Source of the DNA: Panulirus ornatus
Lineage: Eukaryota > Arthropoda > Malacostraca > Decapoda > Palinuridae
Reading direction: 5' to 3'
Assembly (NCBI RefSeq): GCF_036320965.1
Contig: NC_092250.1
Span: 9,724,403-9,788,402, forward strand
DNA length: 64,000 nucleotides
Shown: positions 22,031 through 35,541 of the stretch, one piece after another
Layout of the letters: every line of letters starts with the position of its first letter
Position numbering within the stretch: the first letter of the stretch is position 1
The notes under the pieces: generated by a model
What the model saw: the letters and a program-made list of their open reading frames with translations, nothing else
What the model was told of the DNA's origin: nothing
Databases searched by the model: none
Program-made: the position numbers and the translations under genes

Positions 22031-24635
22031 GTGCATACCCATCTTTGCTTTCCAAGATAAAGTTCCAGACTTCCACACATTTTTCACCGCTTCCTGAACT
22101 TTCAACCCCTCCCCACCCTATGATTCACTTCCGCTTCCATGGTTCCATCCGCTGCTAGATCCACGCCCAGACATCTAAACCACCTCACTTCATCCAGGTT
22201 TTCTCCATTCAAATATACCTTTCAATTGACTTGTCCTTCAACCCTACTGTACCTAATAACCTCGCTCTTATTCACATTTACTCTCAACTTTCTTCTTTCA
22301 CACACTTTACCAGACTCAGTCACCAGCTTCTCCAGTTTCTCACCCGAATCAGCCACCAGCGCTGTATCATCAGCGACCAACAAATGACACTTCCCAAACT
22401 CTCTCATTTACAACAGACTGCATACTGTGCCCCTTTCCAAAACTTTTCCTATAACTCCCTAACAACCCCATCCATAAACAAATTAAACAACCATGGACAC
22501 ATCACCCACCCCTGCCGCAAACCAACATTCACTGAGAACTAATCACTTTCCTCTCATCCTACACGTACACATGCCTTACATCATCGATAAAAACGTTTCA
22601 CGGCTTCTAACAACTTGCCTCCCACACCATATATTCTTAGTACCTTCCACAGAGCATCTTTATCAACTCTATCATATGCCTTCTCAAGTATTTCTCACAT
22701 ACATTCTTCAAAGCAAACACCTGATCCACACATCCTCCACCACTTCTGAAACCACACTGCTCTTCCCCAATCTGATGCTCTGGATATGCCTTCAGTCTCT
22801 CAGTCAATACCCTCTCATGTAATTTCCCAGGAATACTCAACAAACTTATACCTCTGCAATTTGAGCACTGACTTTCATCCCCTTTGCCTTTGCACAATGG
22901 CACCATGTAAGCATTCCGACAATCCTCACGCACCTCACCATTAGTCATACATTCATTAAATAAACTTACCAATCAACAACAATACGGTCACCACCTTTTC
23001 TATTAAATTCCACTACTGTTTTTCTCTGTTTTTCTCCACTACTGTTCTTCTCTGTTTACCAAATCAATCCCCTTAACCCTCTCACTTTACACACCATCTC
23101 GTCTAAAACATCCTATATCTGCCACTCTATCATCAAACACATTCAACAAACCTTCAAAATACTCGCTCCATCTCCTTCTCACATCACCACTTGTTATCAC
23201 CTCCCTTCACTGATGTTCCCATTTGTTCCCTTGTCTTACGCACTTTATCTACCTCCTTCCAAAACATCTTTTTATTTTCCCTAAAATTCAATGATGCTGT
23301 CTCTCACCCCAACTCTCATTTGCCCTCTTTTTTGACTCATGCACCTTTTCCTTGACCTTCTGCCTCTTTCTTTTATCCATCTCTCACTCATTTGTATTAT
23401 TTCCTTGAAAAAGTCGCCCAAATGCCTCTCTCTTCTCTTTCACTAATAATCTTACTTCTTCATCCCACCACTCACTACCCTTTCTAATCTGCCCACCTCC
23501 AAAGCTTTTCATGCCACAAGCATCTTTTGCGCAAGCCATCACTGCTTCCATAAATAGATCCCATTCCTCCCCCACTCCCCTTATGTCCTTTGTCCTCAAC
23601 TTTATCCATTCTCTACTCAGTCTCTCCTGATACTTCCTCACACAAGTCTCCTTCCCAAGCTCACTTACTCTTACCACTCTCTTTACCCCAACAATCTCTC
23701 TTCTTTTCTAAAGACTTCTACAAATCTTCACTTTTCCTCCACAAGATAATGATCAGATATCCCTCCAGTTACACCTCTCAGCACAGTAATATCCAAAAGT
23801 CTCTGTTTCGCGTGCCTATCGAATAACACGTAGTCCACAAACGTTCTCTGGCCATCTCTCCTTCTTACAAACGTATACTTATGTATATTTTCCTTTATAA
23901 AGCAGGTATTCCCAATCACTAGTCCTTTTTAGCACATAAATCCACAAGGTCCTCACCATTTCCATTTACAACACTGAACACTATGTACACCAATTTTTCC
24001 TTCAACTGCCACATTACTTACCTTTGCATTCAAATCATCAATTACTATAACCCGGTTTCGTGCATCAAAAGTACTAACGCACTCACTCAGCTGATGCCAA
24101 AACACTTGCCTCTCATGATCTTTCTTCTCATGCCCAGGTGCATATGCACCAATAATCACCCATCTCTATCCATCCACTTTCAGTTTTACCCATATCAATC
24201 CAGAGTTTACTTTCTTACACTCTATCACATACTCCCACCACTCCTGTTTCATGAGTAGTGCTACTCCTTCCCTTTGTCATGGCGTCTCACTAATCCCTGA
24301 ATTTACTCCCAAGACATTCCAAAACCACTCTTCCCCTTTACTCTTGAGCTTTGTTTCGCTCAGGAACAGAACATCCAGGGTCCTTTCCTCAAACTGACTA
24401 CCTATCTCTCCTTTCTTCTCATCTTGGTTACATCCACACACATTTAGACACCCCACTATGAGCCTTCGAGGAAGACAAGTACTCCCCGCGTGACGCCTTC
24501 TTGTTTTTCCCCGTATAGATAGGTAAAATACAAGGAGGGAAGGGTTTCTAGCACCCCGCTCCCGTCCCCTTTAGTCGCATTCTACTACACCTCAGGAATT
24601 CTTGGGAAGTATTCTTTCTCCCCTAATCCCCAGGG
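22031..24635 (-). mobile_element. LINE-A copy 12, 5'-complete but 3'-truncated
   Basis: Minus strand: it begins (at its 3' side, 22031) within the MGMF..GIVVP region with no C-terminal tail, then RT, linker and endonuclease through to the 5' leader and the head ATCCCCAGGGATATAT at 24630. Heavily mutated; for example a piece encoding MDLEKAYD is deleted near 22683. The leader shows the same CTCCCGTCCC and TAGTCGC block as the full copy. Having the 5' end but not the 3' end is the reverse of normal LINE truncation. Confidence 0.85.
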
Positions 24636-26720
<2,085 letters not shown>

Positions 26721-28026
26721 GTATGTGAGAAATACTTAGAAAAGCAAATGGATTTGTATGTAGCATTTATGGATCTGGAGAAGGCATATGATAGGGTTGA
26801 TAGAGATGCTCTGTGGAAGGTATTAAGAATATATGGTGTGGGAGGCAAGTTGTTAGAAGCAGTGAAAAGTTTTTATCGAGGATGTAAGGCATGTGTACGT
26901 GTAGGAAGAGAGGAAAGTGATTGGTTCTCAGTGAATATAGGTTTGCGGCAGGGGTGTGTGATGTCTCCATGGTTGTTTAATTTGTTTATGGATGGGGTTG
27001 TTAGGGGGGCGAATGCAAGAGTTTTGGAAAGAGGGGCAAGTATGAAGTCTGTTGGGGATGAGAGAGCTTGGGAAGTGAGTCAGTTGTTGTTCGCTGATGA
27101 TACACCGCTGGTGGCTGATTCATGTGAGAAACTGCAGAAGGTGGTGACTGAGTTTGGTAAAGTGTGTGAAAGAAGAAAGTTAAGAGTAAATGTGAATAAG
27201 AGCAAGGTTATTAGGGTCAAGTCAATTGGTAGGTAAGTTTGAATGGAGAAAAACTGGAGGAAGTAAAGTGTTTTAGATATCTGGGAGTGGATCTGGCAGC
27301 GGATGGAACCATGGAAGCGGAAGTGGATCATAGGATGGGGGAGGGGGCGGAAATCCTGGGAGCCTTGAAGAATGTGTGGAAGTCGAGAACATTATCTCGA
27401 AAAGCAGAAATGGGTATGTTTGAAGGAATAGTGGTTCCAACAATGTTGTATGGTTGCGAGGCGTAGGCTATGGATAGAGTTGTGCGCAGGAGGATGGATG
27501 TGCTGGAAATGAGATGTTTGAGGACAATGTGTGGTGTGAGGTGTTTTGATCGAGTATGTAACGTAAGGATAAGAGAGATGTGTGGAAATAAAAAGTGCGT
27601 GGTTGAGAGAGCAGAAGACGGTGTTTTGAAATTGTTTGGGCACATGGAGAGAATGAGTGAGGAAAGATTGACCAAGAGGACATATGTGTCGGAGGTGGAG
27701 GGAACGGGGAGAAGTGGGAGACCAAATTGGAGGTGGAAAGATGGAGTGAAAAAGATTTTGTGTGATCGGGGCCTGGACATGCAGGAGGATGAAAGGAGGG
27801 CAAGGAATAGAGTGAATTGGATCGATGTGGTATACCGGGGTTGACGTGCTGCCAGTGGATTGAATCAGGGCATGTTAAGCGTCTGGGGTAAACCAAGGAA
27901 AGCTGTGTAGGTATGTATATTTGCTTGTGTGGACGTATGTATATACATGTGTATGGGGGTGGGTGGGGCCATTTCTTTCGTCTGTTTCCTTGTGCTACCT
28001 CGCAAACGCGGGAGACAGCGATAAAG
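26721..28026 (+). mobile_element. LINE-A copy 14, 5'-truncated
   Basis: It starts at [15 protein letters not shown], with RT open to 27236 (box FADDTPLVADS, Ala to Pro after TD). About 14 bases are missing near 27214 (VIRYSRVEG), shifting the frame. TGG to TAG in CEAWAMD at about 27466 is the same site as in copy 2. The C-terminal piece is 27470-27844. Short 3' UTR, GKVCERRK/GRSGRPNW type. Confidence 0.9.
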
Positions 28027-28060
28027 CAAAAAAAAAAAAAGAATATATATATATATATAT
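28027..28060. repeat. A-run and short (AT)n
   Basis: A-tail of copy 14 and about 17 bp AT, then the ND repeat tail. Confidence 0.9.
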
Positions 28061-28292
28061 TTTCTTTCAAACTATTCGCCATTTCCCGCTTTAGCGAGGT
28101 AGCGTTAAGAACAGAGGACTGGGCCTTGGAGGGATTATCCTCACCTGGCCCCCTTCTCTGTTCCTTGTTTTGGAAAATTAAAAAAAAAACGAGAGGGGAA
28201 GATTTCCAGCCCCCAGCTCCCTCCCCATTTAGTCGCCTTTTACGACACGCAGGGAATACGTGGGAAGTATTCTTTCTCCCCTATCCCCAGGG

Positions 28293-28295
<3 letters not shown>
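28061..28295 (-). mobile_element. ND repeat 4
   Basis: Reverse-oriented full ND copy: AAACTATTCGCCATTTCCCG at the left, CTATCCCCAGGGAT at the right. Confidence 0.82.
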
Positions 28296-28356
<61 letters not shown>

Positions 28357-28370
28357 GTATATATATATAC
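28296..28370. repeat. (AT)n microsatellite
   Basis: About 73 bp AT with two G interruptions. Confidence 0.95.
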
Positions 28371-28650
28371 GCAAACATAGTGCATAGAAAAGCGCACCTC
28401 TATAGAACATACAAACCTCCAACAGCCAGGATCGAACCCCGGACCCCTGTGCAAGAGGCGGGAATACTAACCACTAGGCTATGGCCCTGGCTAATAGGAA
28501 ATAACTATTCGAATACTATGTACTCGAATATCCTTTGTCTCACGTTGGTGAGGAACGGGGTCTACACTGATCATTTTCCAATAGGCGCACATAGCCAGCA
28601 GATAGCATTTTACCGAACCTAACTGTACAACGCGTAGGTATATGAATACA
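28371..28650 (-). mobile_element. tRNA-derived SINE copy 1
   Basis: Minus-strand copy of the family at 50.3 kb. The complement of the B box (GGATCGAACCCC) is at about 28429 and of the A box (ACTAACCACTAGGCTA-like) at about 28468, followed by the body with GAGGAACGGGGTCTACACTG. RNA polymerase III promoter elements are inferred from these boxes. No coding capacity. Confidence 0.7.
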
Positions 28651-28727
28651 AACATAGCCTAACGGTTAGCATTCTCGCCTCATATACAGAGTTCCGGGCT
28701 CGATCCTGGTTGTTGGAGGTTTGTATG
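28651..28727 (+). mobile_element. tRNA-related SINE head, opposite orientation
   Basis: ATAGCCTAACGGTTAGCATT (A-box-like) and GGGCTCGATCCTGGTTGTTG (B-box-like) are 36 bases apart, the spacing expected of a tRNA-derived promoter. It lies inverted relative to the copy just to its left. Confidence 0.65.

Positions 28728-29075
<348 letters not shown>

Positions 29076-29148
<73 letters not shown>
29076..29148. repeat. (AT)n microsatellite
   Basis: About 70 bp AT. It marks the left edge of the repeat-poor host-gene region. Confidence 0.95.
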
Positions 29149-29151
<3 letters not shown>

Positions 29152-29262
29152 TTCATAAGATGGCCTTGATTATGATATTTAGTTGGCCATGCTAAATTAG
29201 GTAACAAAAAAAATAAGTTATTTGTAATGATATTCATCAATCCCTTTTTGATATCCTGTCAG

Positions 29263-29448
29263 GAGTGGAGGTCAGAGGAGGATCGTCATCAGTGAATCAG
29301 GAGGAGAGTGGCGGGTGGGTGACAACCTCGGAGCTTGTCCATCACTTATTGGGGTCACATACCACGACCCAGGTTACCGTGGAGTGCAGGTCCCATCACC
29401 CAGTGGCAGACAGGATCCTCACCCGTTCTTGGACTCTCGACATTGTCA
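29263..29448 (+). CDS. Ig-superfamily gene, exon A (nephrin/SNS-like)
   Basis: The exon is supported by an acceptor (pyrimidine-rich TCCCTTTTTGATATCCTGTCAG ending at 29262) and a donor GTAAGT at 29449. It is 186 bp long and phase 1 at both ends, the usual arrangement for Ig-domain exons. Its frame encodes SELVHHLLGSHTTTQVTVEC and then RSHHPVADRILTRSWTLDIV: the D to G strands of an Ig fold with the F-strand Cys in VTVEC. Known families with this look are nephrin, Drosophila SNS/Hibris and SYG-2, or sidestep: membrane adhesion receptors with tandem extracellular Ig domains. The subfamily is tentative. No earlier exon is visible to the left, where repeats begin. Confidence 0.75.
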
Positions 29449-30372
29449 GTAAGTCAACACACACGTTTTATTGACCACAGGTATACTGTATGATGCGTCA
29501 AAATATCTTTCTTTCAAATGAATAACCCCAGGACCCCTTTAATGGGGTTTTTAACAGATTTAAGGCAGCACTGTATTCAATAGTAGGGCCAGTATATACT
29601 CCTTTGTGGGGAAAAGTTCTAATTAGATTTTACTTTTTTTTTCTATTATGAATGACACAACTTCGCCGAAGGTGACTTCTCCCTTGCAGTGTAACCTCCA
29701 TTAACGCTACAGTATTAAGTAATCACCGCAGTTGCAAATGAGTGTCAGGTTTTGAGTGGCAGTGACATCGCTGTGTTATAAACGGAGGCTGAGTGAAAGG
29801 TGTCAGGCATCTGAGCAACACCGCCATAGCTCTATCGCAAACTGGGACAAGATTTAGACTGTCAACATGTGAGTAACACTGCTATAATTCTGCGCGAAAC
29901 GGAGTCTATTCATTCGAAAATCATGTTCCATTTATCATTTGGCTCCTTCATAGTGCCATATGTTATGTGGTATTGTCATATCTCTGGTGGGGAAGGAGTC
30001 AGTGTATAGACGCTAAGATAAAATATTGCTCGTACGGCGTGACATATGGAAGTGTCACAGCCCCGCTCGGGACTAGGTCAGTACCTAGACGCTAAAGAAG
30101 AATTGGAAGTGCCATTGACATGTACTGGCCAGCAATGCAATGGCTCAACTCAGAGGTGGGTCACTAATAGAAGATGACTAGGGTTAATCGTGCCAGTTGT
30201 AGGGCAGCGCCATATTTCTGACTGTTGAGGTATGTCTTACATAGTTGTAAAGTTAAAACCTCAATATCTCTGTTATTTATCCACTGACATTATTTCATTA
30301 CGTCCCTTCTCTCCTGCTGGGACTTTTACTTCCCCTGCTGTTGCTGTTGCTGGCGCTGTGTGGTGGGGCCAG
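29449..30372 (+). other. Intron between exons A and B
   Basis: No repeat family or ORF recognised. It begins GTAAGTCAAC and ends CTGGCGCTGTGTGGTGGGGCCAG; the last about 70 bases are rich in CTGTTGCTGTTG and pyrimidines. Confidence 0.6.
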
Positions 30373-30490
30373 GACGTCCTGCTTCGCCGGTGGTGCAGGT
30401 AGAGGGTGGCGATGGGCCGGAGTTTGCCGCCGGCACCAGGCTGAGGTTCTTGTGTACCAGCGAGGGAGGCCGCCCGCCGCCCGCCGTCAC
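30373..30490 (+). CDS. Ig-superfamily gene, exon B
   Basis: Acceptor GGGGCCAG ends at 30372. The exon enters in phase 1, which fits exon A, and encodes RPASPVVQVEGGDGPEFAAG, then TRLRFLCTSEGGRPPPAVT: a linker and the A to C strands of the next Ig domain with the B-strand Cys (RFLC) and the GGRPPP turn typical of nephrin/SNS domains. Two donors are possible. CAC|GTGGGT after 30490 keeps phase with exon C starting at 31935 but drops the Trp codon; TGG|GTACTT after 30494 keeps Trp but needs a different acceptor. GC content is much higher than in the flanking DNA, as expected of a coding island. Confidence 0.7.
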
Positions 30491-30514
30491 GTGGGTACTT
30501 ACTCTCCTGCTTCT

Positions 30515-31030
30515 TGTTGCCCATGTCGCCCACAGTCTCTCTCTTACCTCTGTATCTGTGTTCAGGGCCGCATACTACTACCGTCCGGTCTCTTTATTTC
30601 TCTGTTGACCCAGGCTACCCACTACCATCCACATTTCCTTTGTCTCTGTAAGCGTATTCAGGGCCGTATACTCTCGTCCACAGTATATCTCTCTGTGTTT
30701 ACCAAGGCCACCCATTGCCATCCACAGTCTCTCTACCTCTGCATCTGTACTCAGGGTCACATGCTCCCGTCCAGCTCCTACCTCTCTAATTCTAACTAGG
30801 CTGCCTACTCCCACCCGCAATTCTCTTCCTCTGTAACAATGCACAGACCACCTAACTCCACCTATTTCTGTACTCGTTATCATGCAGCCCATTCCAGCCT
30901 ACGGTCTCCGTCTAACCTTGTGTCTGTACCCAGGCCACCAACTTCAGCCCATATACTCCGTACATCCTTTGTCCAGGTGTCTTTATTCCTTTACTTCTCA
31001 GGCATACCTTCCCATTCTCCTGCTGTTGTG
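30515..31030. repeat. Degenerate minisatellite in the intron, about 60 bp unit
   Basis: Successive units share a theme of GCCACCCATTGCCATCCACA, TCTCTCTACCTCTG, then TATCTGTACTCAGGG and a CATACTCCCGTCCA-like stretch. Clear repeats begin near 30530, 30610, 30705, 30790, 30850 and 30935. They have diverged, so the unit length varies. No ORF of note. Confidence 0.6.
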
Positions 31031-31934
31031 ATTAACTAACATCCACAATCTCTCTGCATAACCTTATTCATGTAGATAAAGCGCGGTAAACTCTTTTTGA
31101 ATCTATATACCTAACTATCTCCCTCTATCTCTTTCAGTGTGATGGCATCTGGATCCCGCTTACGATTTTTATGCTTTTGAAAATTTTTCCATGTGACTTA
31201 TCTGGGCGTATGGGTTAGATTGACTCTCTCCACTTTTATATCCACGTTTAGATGACTGCTCCACTCCTGTAATATAATCTGTCTCCATATAAAGATCAGA
31301 GCTAATATTACCTTCCGGCTAGATAATCTATCCCTATCACCTACCTGCAGTATGAGTGCTTCACAAATGATGGTATTTTCACCAACTTCCCAACCCAACT
31401 GCTCAAACTAGATAACCTGTCTCTAAAGCTACATAATTGTTTGTAATTGTTCCATAGCTTACGTACTTAGCTCGGTTTACGTTGAAAACTAATTTGACTT
31501 GCTGATAGGGTGGTGAGTTTAAGCTTGTCCATGTCAATATTAAGTTAGAGTTTTTAAGAAAATTCTTCTGAGTTGTAAACTATGTCCAGTGAAGAAGGAT
31601 CAATACATCTATATCACTGACGACTTCAGTTAATTGCTACGTGATATCTCCTGAGAAAGCAGTCAAGAGGAAAACATTTTCTCCCCTTTTTATGTGCACA
31701 AAATACTGTTGTTACATTAGGACTTTATTCTACTTACTTTGCTGCAGGTCTGTTGTTTGATGACAAACATTTAGATGAAAATTAGTTATTCACTAATTCT
31801 TAAGATGAGGGTAATCATAGTCAGTATGTAGATGCAGACTGCAGATGAATGATGACATAATATTTTCTGGTTGAATACTTTATGTAAGATCCATAACTTG
31901 ATGGTAAACAAGGCATCTCTTTTGACGTGCGTAG
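31031..31934 (+). other. Rest of the intron between exons B and C
   Basis: AT-rich, no repeat or ORF recognised. It ends ATCTCTTTTGACGTGCGTAG, a fair splice acceptor. Confidence 0.55.
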
Positions 31935-32110
31935 GATGTACAAGAATAAGGAGGAGTTGGCGACGGAGATTGAACAAGATGGAAACGTAACGAAGGCACG
32001 GGCGGAGGTGCAGGTAGTGCCAGCAGACAACGGAGCCGAAGTCAGGTGCCAAGTCACCAGTCCCGCCACACCCACGCCCATGACCGCCCGCACCACCATC
32101 CATCTCCGAT
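31935..32110 (+). CDS. Ig-superfamily gene, exon C
   Basis: Acceptor TTTTGACGTGCGTAG ends at 31934; donor GTAAGT starts at 32111. It encodes MYKNKEELATEIEQDGNVTK, then ARAEVQVVPADNGAEVRCQV and TSPATPTPMTARTTIHLR: the C' to G strands with the F-strand Cys in the classic D-x-G-x-x-V-x-C pattern. With exon B ending at 30490 the two add up to 294 bp and return to phase 1, completing one Ig domain split by an intron. The next domain would start downstream, but I find no further exon before the window's next repeats, so the next intron is long or the gene ends in undetected exons. Confidence 0.75.
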
Positions 32111-33189
32111 GTAAGTTAGTCATCCAAAGAACCGTAGACTGGTCATCAAATACTTCATCAGAAATCATGTACACCACTATACAACTCGTCACCAACAGTG
32201 AACGCATCAATATTTGCACCACTGACCACCCTCACCCCTTAGCCCCATCACTCTTACTGTAAGCTGGTCACCAGTTTCACTATAATCTCCTGGAAGCTGA
32301 TCGTCGTCCATATCATAATAAGTATCTGCCACAAACTGGTCATTAACACGACCGTCTGTCCCCACAAACGTTTGCTGAGGAATCAGTGGCATCCATCTCC
32401 AGTGTCACTGGTCACCAACCACTTTAGTATAAACATCATACCTACCTCTGTTCTTTAGTTTTCCCCTTCATCTCTCTTACTCAGAGAAGAATTAAAAGCC
32501 TCGAGCCTTATCAGTTATTCTGTCACATTTCAATCAACACTTTCCGTTCTCAATGATTTTGATTCTTTCTCGTTGTTCTCCTGGTCTCATTTCGGCCAGA
32601 GCTTTCGTGATCTGTTGTGTGTGTCCCGGTTACTATAGTTTGGATCAGTGTCAAGCAAAAGGCTGTTGCTTTCCATAGTATCTGTAAAGAGACAACCCAC
32701 ACAAGTAATAACTGAGGTGATACCTTCTTTCCTCGAGCAACGATGTTATGAGTTTCTCTCCCTTCCTTTGTCGCTGCCTTTCCATGATCGTTCCAAGTTC
32801 TCCAGTAATATCTACAAACGACTGAGGAGCTTAGATTAATCTTTTGTACATTCTTTTTCTCATATACAACATTTCTTCCTATATCCGAGTAGGCCAGGAA
32901 TTTAACAACATTTTTGTCCCTAACGAAACTCAGCAGTTCAAGACATTTTCACATCTGTCAATACTCTCTTTCTTTGACACATTTCTCTTGAATAGCGTCT
33001 CTCTTTAGAGTGTTTTTAGTCAGGGAATTTTACATCTTTATACAATGGAGCGATGATGTGGCCGTCTGTAGTTTCCATGTGACCGATATATCAAGTCTTG
33101 AACAGCTTTAGGGATAAACATCAAAATTTTTAGAGATTTGAAATATGGGGTGTGATATAAGATCACATATTCCACCTAGTTCTTCTCAG
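32111..33189 (+). other. Presumed intron, nothing recognised
   Basis: It starts with the exon C donor. Pyrimidine-rich and AT-rich stretches, no domain-bearing ORF and no family of this window. Confidence 0.5.
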
Positions 33190-33720
33190 TCTATACATAA
33201 TGGAGAGAGGGTTGTGTGGAATGTTTGCCAGCACGTTCAAAGCGACCGCACAGGCTTGGGTCTGGGGAAGGGAGAGTTATACAAGGGTGGAGGTCTGGGG
33301 AGGAATTGCCCATGCAGGGAGGGGTGGCCTTATTAGGGGTGAGGGCTTGCAAGGGATGGAGTCTAGGGATGGGAAAGCCATTCAGAGGGTAAAAGTCTAG
33401 TTGGGCCAGGGTGGGGGTTGGGGGAAGAGCATGTAGGGGATCAGGCTCTGGGAAGGAGTGGGCCTTACACGGGATGGGAATTCAGGAAGGGGAGGGCAGT
33501 GCAAGGGGGACTGGGGGAGTCAGGGGAGGAGAGGACGGTGCAGGGAGGTAGGTGAGGTCTTGGGAGGGATGGACCGCTCAAGGGGCGGGGTCGTGGTCAA
33601 GGTAAGGGCAGTATAAAAGGTGGGGGTCGTGGGAAGGAAAGGCCACACGTTGGGTGGATTGCTTGGTAGAGGGGGAGGTCAAGCAAAGTTGGGAGTCTGG
33701 GGATGGGAGGGTTTAAGTGG
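33190..33720 (+). repeat. G-rich degenerate tandem repeat
   Basis: Repeating theme of GGTCTGGGGAGGGA, GGGCC(A/T)TGCA and AGGGGTGG with a unit near 50-60 bases, seen about nine times (near 33290, 33345, 33415, 33445, 33480, 33530, 33560, 33620, 33690). Strong strand bias, with purines on the plus strand and many GGG runs, so G-quadruplex formation is possible. Confidence 0.65.
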
Positions 33721-34439
33721 ACTGCGTCCAGCCACTAAAGCACCAAAAACAATCGAAGCTTCGAGACCCAAAATGGTCGAAGCCTCGAAGGCAGGTTCAC
33801 GACCGACCGAAGTAGCTTAAGTAAATCATACTTTTATTCGCAAGAATATATCTAATCCCATCATTCAACAGCTCTCACTCCCGAGACTTTTGAACTCTTT
33901 ATTGTTCAATAGTACACTTCTCAACTGCCCTTAAACATAATTATAACCCATTACTCTTGGCAGACACTTTATAAAAAAATATCATTTGCTGAAAAAGTTT
34001 TGCGGTGGTATCAAAAACTCCTCTTTTCCAGCCTCCAGTAATGCTCCCTTCCATCCCACTCGGTCTTCCTGACTGTCGCTTTTAATTTCCTTCCTTACCA
34101 CCAAATCTTTTTTTCTTTTATTCTTGTGAATGCATGTAATTCCTAAAGAATGTAATCCTAAATAGAATTCATGCAATCTGATCTTAAGCGATTGTGGCCA
34201 TTGAAATCACTTTTTCCCTCAACATATCATCACTGAACACACAAAATGTATAACACGGGACGGTCTTCACCGATCTCAGTGAGTTACTTTACACGCCACT
34301 TTGATTATCAGTCTTCCAGATCAATGGATAATCATCAGCACTCTAGAACGAGTTATGATTACATTTTCTTAAATTTGTGAAAAATGGAGACAACTTGGCC
34401 GAAGTAAAGTGTGGATTAGATACTTGGGAAAATTATGGG
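33721..34439. other. Single-copy AT-rich sequence
   Basis: Two near-repeats GAAGCTTCGAGACC and GAAGCCTCGAAGGC at 33757-33793, otherwise nothing recognised; no long ORF with a domain. Confidence 0.5.
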
Positions 34440-34990
34440 AGACAGGGCGGAAGTCAAAAGAAATGAACGACATATCAATTAGAGGAAATGTAGATTAAAC
34501 ACATATGAAGTCAAGAACAATATGATTTTCTTTGACATGAAGGTGCAACGAAAACATGTTAAGGGAACCATCAGGAAATAAAAAGAAAATGTTGCAAACA
34601 GCCGAACAGATGAAAAACCTGATGTACTCCCTCACTGCACAGAACTGTAACGAAGTATTTACGGGGAAAGTCGGTTGGAAAAACATATCTCTGCCAGTTA
34701 TTTTGTATGGTTCAGAGAGAAAATATTCTACAAACACTGGAATAGAAATACTTCAAAGAACAGAATAGTCTCCCTATACGTACATTTCAGGCGCTGCAAA
34801 ATATAACTTGTAAATTGCAGTGAATAAGGAAATAGGAACACACAAAATGAAATCAAGAAGTATGGATAGACGTTGTGAGTATATACACTGCATAATGAAA
34901 AATGGGAATAGCGTGTAGGAAAAAAGATATATAAAGAAAAAAATATGATTAAAGAGATATATTGATCAGAGCAATAAAGTATCATCTTAG
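34440..34990 (+). pseudogene. LINE-B fragment 1: decayed C-terminal part of a second non-LTR retrotransposon
   Basis: The plus frame 34556-34768 reads KKKMLQTAEQMKNLMYSLTA, then VGWKNISLPVILYGSERKY and IEILQRTE, followed (with a frame change) by EIGTHKMKSRSMDRR-like text near 34840. This is the post-RT thumb and C-terminal segment of jockey-like LINEs (LPVILYGSE, LQRTE, EIG..KMKSR). The same segment, in the same order, is found in reverse at about 56930-57250, which confirms a shared family. No intact domain remains. Confidence 0.6.
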
Positions 34991-35163
34991 AGAGACAGGA
35001 ATAACGTAGAGTAATCTTCAGAACGGACTCTGTTTTCTATGATGTTCATATGATAGTAGAGGGAATTTTAATTGCTCCAATAAAGATATATTGTAAGCGC
35101 TAAAAGAAAAAAAAGGGCAGTAGGAAAATCATACAAACAACACTTAGAGATATATGTCTAAAC
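34991..35163. other. AT-rich spacer
   Basis: Nothing recognised; it could be the decayed tail of LINE-B fragment 1. Confidence 0.4.
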
Positions 35164-35165
35164 AA

Positions 35166-35199
<34 letters not shown>
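35164..35199. repeat. (CA)n then (TA)n
   Basis: About 24 bp CA and 11 bp TA. Confidence 0.9.

Positions 35200-35541
<342 letters not shown>

Noticed and set aside
30341..30799. 152-codon plus-strand ORF reading ALCGGARTSCFAGGAGRGW
   Set aside because: Wrong frame over exon B and the intronic minisatellite; the Ig frame one register away has the domain features.
33757..33793. Inverted or direct GAAGC-TCGA motifs as a regulatory site
   Set aside because: Two imperfect short copies only; nothing ties them to a known binding site.
34556..34768. Host gene exon reading KNISLPVILYGSERK
   Set aside because: The same segment occurs at 57.1 kb beside RT motifs, so it is a retroelement remnant rather than a host exon.
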